From contig NZ_VVIW01000030.1 in assembly GCF_011682045.1 (NCBI RefSeq), positions 22,766-86,765 of the forward strand: 64,000 bases of DNA, given 5' to 3'. Position numbers and translations under genes: made by a program. The notes beneath the pieces are model-generated. The model was not told the origin of the DNA. It searched no databases and saw only the letters and a list, made by a program, of their open reading frames with translations. Position 1 is the first letter of the stretch. Each line of letters begins with the position of its first letter. This DNA comes from Massilia aquatica (GTDB lineage: Bacteria > Pseudomonadota > Gammaproteobacteria > Burkholderiales > Burkholderiaceae_D). This document shows positions 9,335-18,027 of the stretch, in pieces.

Positions 9335-10111
9335 TCAGCGCACACCGTAGCGCGCGCGCAGCGCTTGCAGGGCGCCGCTTTTCTCCAGCCGCCCGATAGC
9401 CGCGTTGATGCGCGCCAGGTCGTCTTCAGTGGTACTGGCGCGGCTGAGCATCAGGTGCACCGGCGCCTGCTGCAGCACGAAAGGCAGCTGGCGCAGCGCC
9501 AGCCTTTGACGCTGCGCTTCGTACAGGATGGCGGCGCGGTCGCCCATGATCAGCGGTGCGCGGCCGGCGCCGAACATGCGCATGCCCTGCTCGAAGCTGC
9601 CGAATTCGTGCAGGCGCCCGCCGGCGCGCAGGCCGGGTGCGGCGTGTGCGAAGTCGGCGCCGTACCAGCCGACGCGCGGCGCCAGCACGGCCGCCTGGGC
9701 GCGCAGCACGGCCGGCATGCTGTTGATGCCTGCGTAGCGCGGATAGTCGCGCGCCAGCGCGAACAGCGCCACCGTCTCGTGGCGGTAGGCGTTGGAAAAG
9801 CGCGCGATGCGGCGCCGCTCGGGCGTGTCGGTGGCAGACAGCATCAGGTCGAATTCGCCGCGCTCGAACAGCAGTTGGCGCCGCACCGCCGGCAGCGGCG
9901 GGGCGGTGACCAGGGTGCAGCCGGCTTCCTTGAGGATGGCCTTGGCCATGTCCATATCGAGGCCGGTCTGGAGGTTCTCTTCGTTGGTAAACGAGTAGGG
10001 CGGCCACTCTTCGCTGACCATGTTCAGCGGACGGCTGCAGGCGAGCGCCGGCGCGCACGCGAGCAGGCCCGCTGCGGCAAACAACGCTCTTACAGTGCGC
10101 GCAGGCGCCAT
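9335..10111 (-). CDS. Periplasmic substrate-binding protein (SBP family 3)
   Basis: 258 residues with an N-terminal Sec signal (hydrophobic AGLLACAPALA, cleavage about residue 24). The family-3 solute-binding fold opens with PLNMVSEEWPPYSFTNEENLQTGLDMDMAKAI written in segments, typical of amino-acid-type binding proteins. No permease or ATPase genes are adjacent, so it may be an orphan binding protein or an environmental sensor part, as is common in Oxalobacteraceae. The start at 10111 lies 22 nt inside the end of the upstream methyltransferase gene, so the two are probably translated from one message. The ligand cannot be told from sequence. Confidence 0.8.
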   Translation of the reverse strand: MAPARTVRALFAAAGLLACAPALACSRPLNMVSEEWPPYSFTNEENLQTGLDMDMAKAILKEAGCTLVTAPPLPAVRRQLLFERGEFDLMLSATDTPERRRIARFSNAYRHETVALFALARDYPRYAGINSMPAVLRAQAAVLAPRVGWYGADFAHAAPGLRAGGRLHEFGSFEQGMRMFGAGRAPLIMGDRAAILYEAQRQRLALRQLPFVLQQAPVHLMLSRASTTEDDLARINAAIGRLEKSGALQALRARYGVR

Positions 10112-11247
10112 AGCGATGTCAGTTCGGCGGCGCGCGCGGCGTGCAGCGGGTCGGCAGCGTCGCTGGCGCGCGGATGGGTGGGCCGCACATCAATGCGTTC
10201 GATCACTTCAAGGCCGCCGGCCGCGATCAGCGCCAGCAACTGCTCGCGCGGACGCAGGCCAAGGTGCTCGGCCAGGTCGGACAGGATCAGCCAGCCCTCG
10301 CCGCCGGGCGCCAGGTGCGCCGCCAGGCCGTTCAGGAAGCCCTTGAGCATGCGGCTGTCCGGGTCGTACACCGCGTATTCGATCGAGGAACTCGGACGCC
10401 CCGGCAGCCATGGCGGATTGCACACCACCAGATTGGCGCGGCCGTCCGGGAACAGGTCGGCCTGCACCACCTCGACCGTGCCGGCCACGCCGAGGCGCTG
10501 CAGGTTTTCGCGCGCGCAGGACAGGGCGCGCGCATCCATGTCGGTCGCCACCACGCGTCCCACGCCGCGCTGCGCCAGCAAGGCCGCCAGCACGCCGGTG
10601 CCGGTGCCGATGTCGAACGCCAGCGCGCAGGCCGGTGGCAGCGGCGCGTCGGCCACCAGCGCCACGTACTCGCCGCGGATCGGCGAAAACACGCCATAGT
10701 GCGGGTGGATGCGGGCGTCGAGCGCGGGAATCTCGACCCCGTTCTTGCGCCACTCGTGGGCGCCGATCAGGCCAAGCAGTTCGCGCATCGACGCGACAAA
10801 CGCTTCGTCGGCGCGCCCGTAGGCTTCGTTGCAGGCCTGCGTGACGTCCGGTGCGCGCCGCAGCGGCACCGTGTAGTCGGCCTCGAAGGGCAGCAGCAGC
10901 ATGGCCAGGGTGCGGGCGCGCTGCGACTGGGCCTGGCGGTGCAGGTGGAAGGCTTCGGCCGGCGAGGCGGGCACCTTGGGCGCCCTGGCGCGCCCGCCCT
11001 TATGGTCGGCGCGCCGCGCCAGCGCCTGCAACAGCTGGCGCGCATTGTGGAAGTCGCCGCGCCAGAGCAGGGCGGTGCCTTCGCAGGCGAGGCGGTAGGC
11101 CACGTCGGCCGGGGTTTTGTCGTCGGCGATGACAACCTTTTTTGGCGGCGGCATGCCGCTCTCGGAGCGCCAGCGCGCGTTGCGCGGCTGGCCCTCTTCG
11201 GTCCAGTGGATGCGCGCCGGTGCGTCGGCAGTGTGTTCAGGGTGCAT
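10090..11247 (-). CDS. Class I SAM-dependent methyltransferase (NPPW type)
   Basis: 385 residues. The N-terminal 170 residues are of unknown function. The C-terminal Rossmann domain has motif I FDIGTGTGVL at 211-220, an acidic TDMDAR for the ribose at 235-240, and NPPW at 277-280. NPPY/W is the signature of enzymes that methylate planar amide or exocyclic amino nitrogens, such as PrmC (glutamine of release factors) and RlmG/RsmC-type rRNA adenine or guanine methyltransferases. The conserved HPHYGVFSPIRGEYV before motif I is typical of this conserved proteobacterial group. The exact substrate is unknown. It overlaps the binding-protein gene by 22 nt and is first in that pair. Confidence 0.8.
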   Translation of the reverse strand: MHPEHTADAPARIHWTEEGQPRNARWRSESGMPPPKKVVIADDKTPADVAYRLACEGTALLWRGDFHNARQLLQALARRADHKGGRARAPKVPASPAEAFHLHRQAQSQRARTLAMLLLPFEADYTVPLRRAPDVTQACNEAYGRADEAFVASMRELLGLIGAHEWRKNGVEIPALDARIHPHYGVFSPIRGEYVALVADAPLPPACALAFDIGTGTGVLAALLAQRGVGRVVATDMDARALSCARENLQRLGVAGTVEVVQADLFPDGRANLVVCNPPWLPGRPSSSIEYAVYDPDSRMLKGFLNGLAAHLAPGGEGWLILSDLAEHLGLRPREQLLALIAAGGLEVIERIDVRPTHPRASDAADPLHAARAAELTSLWRLRAL

Positions 11248-11289
11248 GGGGGCGATCGGTCAGTGGTGCAAAAAACAGGAAACGGCAAG

Positions 11290-11311
11290 CGCCCCGTGCA
11301 GGCACGGGGCG
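11290..11311 (-). terminator. Hairpin after the 11347-12195 gene
   Basis: CGCCCCGTG and CACGGGGCG form a perfect 9-bp stem with a CAGG loop, 36 nt beyond the stop. On the minus strand a T-rich tract (TTTCCTGTTTTTT) follows after a few bases, so it may act as a terminator. Confidence 0.5.
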
Positions 11312-11346
11312 TCAATATCCCTATTATACGTGGGCGTGCGACGCTG

Positions 11347-12195
11347 TCAGGCGCTCGCCAGCATGCTGGCGGCCGCCGGCGCGCCACCGTAGGAGTTGGC
11401 CAGGGCCTTGTTGCGGTCGGGTAGCGGCAGCTCCGGCTGGTCGGCGCGCGGGCGCGGGGCCAGCAGGGCGGCGCGGTCGACCAGGCGCAACAGGCGCAGG
11501 CTGAGATCGCCGCCGCTTTCGCCGGCATTGCCGTTGACGTTGGACTGCAACTCGCGTCCAAGCAGCTTGAACAAGTCATCCAGGCTGCCGGGAAATTTCA
11601 CCGGCGGCAGCGGTTTTCCGGTCAGCACCAGCACATCGGGGGAGTCGAGCCGGGCCGGGCGGCTGGCCGCGGCAGTCCCGGCCGCCGCTTCACTGGCGAT
11701 GCTGGCCACGCTGGCACTGGCTTCGTAATTGACTTCCAGCTCGAAATCGAAAGTCTGGCCGTCGTTTGTCACCAACTGGCCGGTGCCGATGAAGCTGGCG
11801 GACTGGTTCAGGGAAAAGGCGCTGCTGCGCACGCTGCCGTTTTGCGTGGCGGCGTTTGATAATGCCGATTGCGCCTGCACCGCCACGGCGTCGAAACTGA
11901 CCGTGGCGCCCTTGGCGGCGTCGCCGAACAACTTGCCCACGAAGGTGTCGAGAAATTTCTGCGCCACATCGACCGTGGAGCTGGCCAGGTTACCGACCCG
12001 GTTCATCATGCTCTGTGGCGACAAGCTGACGTTGTCGTTATACAGCGAGACGGGATCGACCACCGGCAAGCGCGGAGCAATATTGCCGCTCGCTGGCGTC
12101 AGCTGCGCGCCCACGGACCGTCCGCCACCCTGCGCAGCGGCGGGAAGGAGGGTCGTAGCAGGCGGACGGGCGCTCAGGGCGGACAGAAAAGACAT
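11347..12195 (-). CDS. Hypothetical protein, 282 aa
   Basis: The N-terminal 60 residues are rich in Ala, Pro and Gly and probably unstructured. The middle (about 60-165) has a patterned alternation resembling a helical then beta region (VDAVAVQAQSAL, then GTGQLVTNDGQTFDFELEVNYE). The C-terminal part includes PPVKFPGSLDDLFKLLGREL and ends in a Pro/Ala-rich tail. There is no signal peptide or membrane segment. I do not recognise the family. The phrase on a tested 'tagged' extracellular sheet is reminiscent of conserved Oxalobacteraceae proteins of unknown role. The AT-rich stretch upstream (12240-12290) could hold promoters for this gene. Confidence 0.7.
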   Translation of the reverse strand: MSFLSALSARPPATTLLPAAAQGGGRSVGAQLTPASGNIAPRLPVVDPVSLYNDNVSLSPQSMMNRVGNLASSTVDVAQKFLDTFVGKLFGDAAKGATVSFDAVAVQAQSALSNAATQNGSVRSSAFSLNQSASFIGTGQLVTNDGQTFDFELEVNYEASASVASIASEAAAGTAAASRPARLDSPDVLVLTGKPLPPVKFPGSLDDLFKLLGRELQSNVNGNAGESGGDLSLRLLRLVDRAALLAPRPRADQPELPLPDRNKALANSYGGAPAAASMLASA

Positions 12196-12299
12196 GGCGG
12201 TCAGACAATAAAAACGTTGCGATACTGACCATAACGGCAGCCATGCCGATTACTTTAGTTATTTTTCTATTATTTTTTTATTGCCTTGAGGCATCTCAA

Positions 12300-12512
12300 T
12301 CAATGGTGATGGGACCATTGCCCTTCTGGCGAAGCGAGATAGGATTGAACTGCGTCCTTGCTTCCTGTTGCATGGCGCCTCAGTTCACCGCAGGCGCACA
12401 CGCCCTGGTAAGGCTGGATGTGGGAGCAGGCGGAAACTTTCTGGAGGAAGACTTTGACAGGTTTCTCGCACTTGACGCATTTGAAGGTCAGCACGCGGGC
12501 GGGTTTTGACAT
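12300..12512 (-). CDS. Small zinc-ribbon-like protein, 70 aa
   Basis: I chose the ATG at 12512 because the protein MSKPARVLTFKCVKC begins with a compact domain there, and the longer frame to 12659 overlaps the neighbouring divergent gene. It has C12-x2-C15 and a second pair C39-A-C41 with another Cys at 29, fitting a small zinc ribbon. The C-terminus is basic then polar (QSYLASPEGQWSHHH). No partner is obvious. A nucleic-acid or protein-binding role is possible but not shown. Small proteins of this form are common and uncharacterised. Confidence 0.65.
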   Translation of the reverse strand: MSKPARVLTFKCVKCEKPVKVFLQKVSACSHIQPYQGVCACGELRRHATGSKDAVQSYLASPEGQWSHHH

Positions 12513-12637
12513 GGGAAAGATCCGGACGTAAAAAACGCGCATTTTATCATCGGGATGCGCAGCCGCAGTCAACTGCTGGCCTGGCGCGGCGTTAACCGAG
12601 CAGGCCCCCGGGCGAAGTGATCGAGACAGGAAGCAAC

Positions 12638-12790
12638 ATGAATACCGACAAGCAACCAAGCAAGGAAAGCGTGCGCCAGTGGCTGCGCACGCAGATCGCC
12701 CAGCGCCGCCCGCCGCCTGACGCGCAGGAAATCCGGCGCGAGCTGGGGTGGGAGCGGACCAAGGTGCAGTTGGCGAAAGTAAAACGCTAG
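12638..12790 (+). CDS. Very small conserved-looking protein, 50 aa
   Basis: A complete frame from ATG 12638 to TAG 12790, with a good ribosome binding site (CAGGAAG, 6 nt before the ATG). The product begins MNTDKQPSKESVRQWLRTQI and ends LGWERTKVQLAKVKR. It is basic and predicted helical, with a short helix-turn-helix-like pattern (DAQEIRRELGWERTKV). It is convergent with sbcC, with only 20 nt between the stops. Function unknown; the ribosome binding site, helix pattern and clean stop make it a credible gene despite its size. Confidence 0.65.
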   Translation: MNTDKQPSKESVRQWLRTQIAQRRPPPDAQEIRRELGWERTKVQLAKVKR

Positions 12791-12810
12791 TCCCGCCGCC
12801 GTAAACAGGC

Positions 12811-15800
12811 TTACTGGACGGTCACGGTACTGGTGCCGCCGCCGTTTGGCTGCACCAGGATGCGCGTGGCGATGCGCTCGGTCATCTCCTGGACGTGCGA
12901 GATCACGCCGACCTTGCGGCCCATCGACTGCAAGCCGTCCAGCGCATCCATCGCCACCCGCAGCGTTTCGCTATCGAGGCTGCCGAAGCCCTCGTCGATG
13001 AACAGCGACTCGACCCGCACCCGGTTCGACGACAGCGACGCCAGTCCCAGCGCCAGCGCCAGCGACACCAGGAACGATTCGCCGCCCGAGAGCGAATTGA
13101 CCGAGCGCACCTCGCCGCCCATGTCCTGGTCGCGCACCATCAGCCCGAGCGACGGCCCGGCGGCGTTGACCACGCGTTCGAGCCGATAGCGTTTGGCCAG
13201 GTGAGTGAGGTGGCTGTTGGCATACCCGAGCAGTACATCGAGCGTGAACTGCTGCGCGTAGTTGCGGAACTTCTTGCCGTCGGCCGAGCCGATCAACTCG
13301 TTCATCTTGCCCCAGCGCCGCTCGCGCAACTGCTGTTCCTCGATCTGCGCCATGCTTGATGCCGCCTGCGTGCGCCGCACGTCGTCCTGTGCGATCTGCA
13401 GGCGCAGCGCGGCGGCGGCGTCGGCGGCGGTCGCGCGTTCGGCGAGCAGTTCGTCCAGCGCCTGCACCAGCAAGGCTTCGCTGGCGGCCGGATCGTCGCC
13501 TTCCACCTGCTGCTGGTGCTGCTCGTGCAGTTCGCGCTGGGCGCGCCGCTCGGCCAGCACCGCTTGCGCGTTGGCGCTGCGCTCGTCGATCGCCTGCAAG
13601 GCTGCGCGCTCCTGCGCGATGACGCCGGCGTCCTGCGCCAGCAGGTCGGCCAGGTGCGCGCCATCGGTCACGCTCTCCAGCGCAGGATGGCGATCTGCGT
13701 AGCTGGCCAGCCAGTGCGCCAGGCGCTCTTTGACCTGCTGCTTGCCGGTCTGCGAAGTGGTGAGCCTGGTGCCGAGCTGCAGCAGCGCTTCGCGCGCGCG
13801 CGTTTCGGCCTGCGCTGCGTGGCTGGCGGCGCTGTGCTGCTGATCGAGTGCGGCGCGGGCCGCATCGACCGCACCGCGCAGCTGCGCTTCGATCTCGCGC
13901 ACTGGCTGCCCGTCCCACAGGGCGGCGCGCTGCGCCTGCATGGCCTGTACCTCGGCGTCGATCCGTACGAAATCAGCGGCGGCGGCCGCGTCGGCCTGGC
14001 GCGCGCGTTCCAGCTCGCCGGCCGCCGCCAGGTGGGCCGCTTCCACGGTCACGATCGCGCCGGCGCGGCTGGCATGCAGCGCCGATTGTGTGCGCCATTG
14101 CTGCGCCTCGGCGGCGCGCGCGTCGCGAAAGGCCTCGGCATCGCGCTGCCATGCGCTGCGCCAGTCGCCACTGAAGGCGGGGTCGAGTTCGTCCAGCAGT
14201 TGCGCCAGGGTGCTGGCGGCGCGGGCGTGCTTGTCCGCCAGCGCCGCATGGCGCGCATTGGCTTCGGCCAGGGCGGTGCGGCCGGCGCCGGCGGCTTCCT
14301 GCAGACGCGCGTGGGCATTGTTGGCGCTATCGCAGGCGCGCTGCGCGGCGTCGCGCGCGCTGGCGGCCGCGCGCGCGGCGCGTTCGCGTTCGTCGAGCTG
14401 CTGCGAGTGCTTCTTGAGCGCGGCCGCTTCGCTGACGAACCACGCGCTGCGTCCCATTTCTTCAGGCGCGAGGCTGGCCACGGCGTGCTCGCTCCATGCC
14501 GCCTCCGCCTCGGCCAAGGTGGCTTCGAGCAGCTCGTGCTCGCGCACGCTGGCGTCGAGCTGCTCGCCGGCCGCCGCCGCGAGCGCGCGTTCGGTGGCCT
14601 GGGCCGACAGGTTCTCTTGCAGCGCGGCGCGGCAGGCGGCGACTTCGGCGCGCAGGCTGTCCAGCATGGCGCGCAGGCCCGCATCCTGATGCTGATACGG
14701 GTGCTCGGCGCTGCCGCACACGGGGCAGGGCTGGCCGTCATCGAGATTGGCGCGCAGGTTGACGATGCTGTCGGCGCAGGCCAGTTCGGCGATCTTGAGC
14801 GAGCGCTCGGCCTGGGCCAGCGCCGCGTCGAGCGCGCCGGCGCCAGCCACGTGCGCGGCCAGGGCGTTATCGGCGGCCTCGATCGCGCTGCGCGCACGCG
14901 CCGCATTGGCGCTGGCCTGGCGCAGGCGCTCGCGTGTTGCGTTCAAGCCGGTCCAGATCTTCTCGGCCTCGACCAGGCTGTCGCGGTGCCGGTCGAGCGC
15001 TGTGCGTTCGGCGCGCAGCTGGTCGGCATCAAAAGCGTCGAGCGCGGTGATGGCTTGCTGGCGCGTGGTCTCCAACCCTTGCAGTTGCTGGGTCGATTGC
15101 GCCAGCGCGTCGGCGCTGCGCGCTTCGGTGTCGGCGGCGGCCAGCATGGCCTGCTGCGCCGCTTCCAGGCCGGCGCTGCTGGCGCTGTGTTGCGCCGCCG
15201 CCTGCGCGGCTTGGGCGAACAGCGTGTCCCAGCGCGGCCACGCGGCGGCCAGCACTTCCCAGTCGCTCTGGCGCACCAGCCAGTCGGCGCCTTGCTGGTG
15301 GGCGCTGCGCAGCGCGGCCAGCTCGGCGGCTTTCGATTGCAGTGCGGCGCCGGCGTTGGCGGCATCGCGCGCGGCGTGCTCGCGCACCTGCGCCGCCTTG
15401 GCGTGCGGCGGTGTGAGGGCCGCGATGCTGGCGTCGAAGGCCTTGGCCTGGTCCAGCTGCGGCGCGGCCGCGCGCAGCGCCTGTTCCTGGTCGTGCAGGG
15501 CGGCGCTGGCGCCGGCCAGGGCGACGATGGCGCCTTGCTGCATGTCCTGGGCGCGTTGCAGCTGGTCGCCGCTGGCGGCCAGCGCCTGGTCGAGGGCGGC
15601 GATGTCGGCGTCGAGCCGGGCCTGTTCGGCCAGCAGCGCGCGCGCCGGTTGCAGCGCGTCGAGCGTGGCGAGGTGGCGGCGGCGCGCTTCGGCTTGTTGC
15701 GACTCGGCGCGGGCGCTGGCCAGGGTTTCCTCGGCCAGCAGTTCGTTGCGGCGCAGGCGCGCGCGCTCCTGGTGCCAGCGCAGCTGGTGCTCGAGCAGGG

Positions 15801-16569
15801 CCTTGCGCTGGTCGAGCGCCGCCAGGGCGCTGTCGGCGGCGCCGCTTTGTTGGTCGATCGCGGTGCGCAGCTCGGCGGGCAGCGGCGCCTGGTCGGCCAG
15901 GCGCGCGCTCAAGCGTTTCAATTCCTCCTGCTCTTTTCTGAAACGCTCGAAGGCGCGCTTCGAAATGGCGGTGTAGATGGCGCTTCCGGTGAGCGTCTCA
16001 AGCAGTTCGCCACGGTCGTTGTCTTCGGTTTTGAGGAAGGCTGAAAACTCGTTCTGCGCCAGCAGCACGGCGCGCGTGAACTGGTCGAACGAGAGCCCGA
16101 TGCATTTGACGATCTCGTCGAGGACCTCGGTCTTGGTGCCGCCTAAGGGAATCAGGCCGGGCAGCTTGTGCAGGCTCATTGCCGACGGCTGCAGGGCGCC
16201 GCCGGACTTGCCGCGCGAGCGCCGCACGCTCCAGCGCGCGCGGTAGCGCAACTGGTCGTTACCGACGAAATCGACTTCGGACCAGGCTTCGCCGGCGCCG
16301 CGCCGCAGCAGGGTACGCGGATCGTGGGCCGATACGGTGTCGTCGCCGACGTCCGGCAGCAAGCTGCTGTTGCGGACGATCTTGAGCAGCCGTGGCGTGG
16401 CGTTGTACAAGGACAGGCACAGGGCGTCGAGCAGGGTGCTCTTGCCGGCGCCGGTCGGGCCGCTGATGGCGAACAGGCCGGCCGCGGCGAGCGGCTCCTG
16501 TTCGAAGTCGACGCAAAATTCGCCGGCCAGCGAAGCGAGGTTCCTGCCGCTGATCTTGAGGATCTTCAT
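12811..16569 (-). CDS. sbcC: SbcC, ATPase subunit of the SbcCD nuclease
   Basis: 1252 residues. SbcC is a Rad50-like ATPase that, with SbcD, opens hairpins and palindromes and processes DNA ends. Walker A GPTGAGKST is at 37-45. Two very long Ala/Gln/Glu-rich coiled-coil arms flank a zinc hook CPVCG at 615-619, which joins two molecules. The ABC signature LSGGES is near 1158, and Walker B with D-loop (SLFIDEGFGSLD) near 1190. The length is somewhat above E. coli SbcC (1048) because the coils are longer. Its start overlaps the sbcD stop by 4 nt (ATGA), so the two are translationally coupled. Confidence 0.97.
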   Translation of the reverse strand: MKILKISGRNLASLAGEFCVDFEQEPLAAAGLFAISGPTGAGKSTLLDALCLSLYNATPRLLKIVRNSSLLPDVGDDTVSAHDPRTLLRRGAGEAWSEVDFVGNDQLRYRARWSVRRSRGKSGGALQPSAMSLHKLPGLIPLGGTKTEVLDEIVKCIGLSFDQFTRAVLLAQNEFSAFLKTEDNDRGELLETLTGSAIYTAISKRAFERFRKEQEELKRLSARLADQAPLPAELRTAIDQQSGAADSALAALDQRKALLEHQLRWHQERARLRRNELLAEETLASARAESQQAEARRRHLATLDALQPARALLAEQARLDADIAALDQALAASGDQLQRAQDMQQGAIVALAGASAALHDQEQALRAAAPQLDQAKAFDASIAALTPPHAKAAQVREHAARDAANAGAALQSKAAELAALRSAHQQGADWLVRQSDWEVLAAAWPRWDTLFAQAAQAAAQHSASSAGLEAAQQAMLAAADTEARSADALAQSTQQLQGLETTRQQAITALDAFDADQLRAERTALDRHRDSLVEAEKIWTGLNATRERLRQASANAARARSAIEAADNALAAHVAGAGALDAALAQAERSLKIAELACADSIVNLRANLDDGQPCPVCGSAEHPYQHQDAGLRAMLDSLRAEVAACRAALQENLSAQATERALAAAAGEQLDASVREHELLEATLAEAEAAWSEHAVASLAPEEMGRSAWFVSEAAALKKHSQQLDERERAARAAASARDAAQRACDSANNAHARLQEAAGAGRTALAEANARHAALADKHARAASTLAQLLDELDPAFSGDWRSAWQRDAEAFRDARAAEAQQWRTQSALHASRAGAIVTVEAAHLAAAGELERARQADAAAAADFVRIDAEVQAMQAQRAALWDGQPVREIEAQLRGAVDAARAALDQQHSAASHAAQAETRAREALLQLGTRLTTSQTGKQQVKERLAHWLASYADRHPALESVTDGAHLADLLAQDAGVIAQERAALQAIDERSANAQAVLAERRAQRELHEQHQQQVEGDDPAASEALLVQALDELLAERATAADAAAALRLQIAQDDVRRTQAASSMAQIEEQQLRERRWGKMNELIGSADGKKFRNYAQQFTLDVLLGYANSHLTHLAKRYRLERVVNAAGPSLGLMVRDQDMGGEVRSVNSLSGGESFLVSLALALGLASLSSNRVRVESLFIDEGFGSLDSETLRVAMDALDGLQSMGRKVGVISHVQEMTERIATRILVQPNGGGTSTVTVQ

Positions 16570-17837
16570 GCGTCGTCTCCCAGGGCGCCGGGCAGCATCA
16601 GTTCCGCGAATGCGCTGAGCTGGTCGGGCGGCGCCTCGTCGCCGAACTTCTGGCGATACAGGCGGCGAAAAATATCGTCCGGCTGGATCTGCGCCAACTG
16701 TTCAAGCGAGAGCACCGTGCCCGCTTCGCCCGCGCCATTGTGCTTGCGGGTCGGTTCGATTTTCGCCAGGCGCACCGGTTTGCCGGCGATGGCCGCTTCG
16801 ACCCGGCCGCGCAGGCCCGGTTCGGGCGCGTCCAGCAGCACCCGCACTTCCAGAAAGGGCTGGGCCACCAGCGGCAGGTCGTCCAGTTCGAGCGCGCCGA
16901 GTGCGGCCAGCGCTTCTTCCAGCGGCGCCGGCTTGGATGGCACGCGCAGCAGGTCAACCGCGCGCGGCACCGGCAGCGCGTCGACGGTCACAGCGCCGTC
17001 ATGCAGGTCGATGCGCAGGATCTGGTGCTGGTAGGCGATTTCGGAAAACGACAGGGGCAGCGGACTGCCGCTGTAGCGTACCTGCTCCTTCTGGGCGACG
17101 CGCTGCGCCAGGTGCAGGTGGCCGAGCGCGGCGTAGGCGATGGCGGGGTCGAAGATCGCCGCCGGCAGCGCTTCGGTGCCGCCGATCACGATGCGGCGTT
17201 CGGAGTCGAGCGAGGCCTGGCCGTCGACCATGTGGCAGTGCCCCATGGCGACCACCACCTGGCCGTTTTCGCAGCGCGCTTTGGCCAGCGCGAACACCTG
17301 CTGGTAGAGCAGGGCGATGCCGTTCAGGTAGGGGTCCGGCGGCGGCGCGTCCGATGCTGGCGCGGCCGCGTCAGGCGGGGGCAGGCGCGGCACGTCGCCC
17401 GGGCGCAGGAAGGGAATGGCGATGCACCACGCGGCCACCGCGCCGGTGGCGTCGTGCAACGGCACGATCAGGCGTTCCAGGTCGATCTCGCCGTCGCGCC
17501 GGCGCGCCACGTGGCCGACCACGGTGGTGCCGTAGGCTTCGAGCAGCGGCGCGGGCGCTTCCAGGCGGCCGGGCGAATCGTGGTTGCCGGCGATGATGAC
17601 GATGTCGAGCGATGGGGCGCGCCTGCGGGCCTGCTGCAAAAAGCGGTACAACTGCTTTTGCGAGGCGGCGGAAGGATTGGCCGTGTCGAACACGTCTCCG
17701 GCGACCAGCAGCGCGTCGGGGCACTCCAGCACGATGGTGTCGAGCAGCCAGTCGAGAAAACACTGGTGCTCGTAGGTGCGGTCGTGATTGTGGAGAGTCT
17801 GGCCGAGATGCCAGTCGGACGTGTGCAGCAGGCGCAT
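16566..17837 (-). CDS. sbcD: SbcD, Mre11-like nuclease subunit
   Basis: 423 residues of the calcineurin-like phosphoesterase nuclease that pairs with SbcC. Metal-binding motifs are D8-x-H10 (SDWHLG), GDVFDT with D48, GNHDS at 84-88, and later MGHCHM and LGHLHL. Those are the five phosphodiesterase motifs of Mre11/SbcD. The enzyme has 3'-5' exonuclease and endonuclease activity on manganese. It is the first gene of the sbcDC pair. The 190-nt gap to the divergent ankyrin gene must hold its promoter, but no clear box is visible. Confidence 0.97.
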   Translation of the reverse strand: MRLLHTSDWHLGQTLHNHDRTYEHQCFLDWLLDTIVLECPDALLVAGDVFDTANPSAASQKQLYRFLQQARRRAPSLDIVIIAGNHDSPGRLEAPAPLLEAYGTTVVGHVARRRDGEIDLERLIVPLHDATGAVAAWCIAIPFLRPGDVPRLPPPDAAAPASDAPPPDPYLNGIALLYQQVFALAKARCENGQVVVAMGHCHMVDGQASLDSERRIVIGGTEALPAAIFDPAIAYAALGHLHLAQRVAQKEQVRYSGSPLPLSFSEIAYQHQILRIDLHDGAVTVDALPVPRAVDLLRVPSKPAPLEEALAALGALELDDLPLVAQPFLEVRVLLDAPEPGLRGRVEAAIAGKPVRLAKIEPTRKHNGAGEAGTVLSLEQLAQIQPDDIFRRLYRQKFGDEAPPDQLSAFAELMLPGALGDDA

Positions 17838-18027
17838 AGGATCGTTGAAGCGAGAGAGAGGCGCTCAATATAGCGCAAGTTGGCGGCGCACGACCGGGGC
17901 CGGCGCAGGGCGGCGGCCAACCAGGTGCTGGCCGGCATGGTTTATGCGGTCTTCCTGATAATCTGGAAAATTTATTTGTCTTTTGGCATAATTAATAACA
18001 TATCAATGAATTCGACAGGCCAACCGC

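Noticed and set aside
13516..16044. 842-codon open frame opposite sbcC
   Set aside because: It is an artefact of high GC; composition is Gly/Arg/Ala-rich without domains, and SbcC on the other strand is certain.
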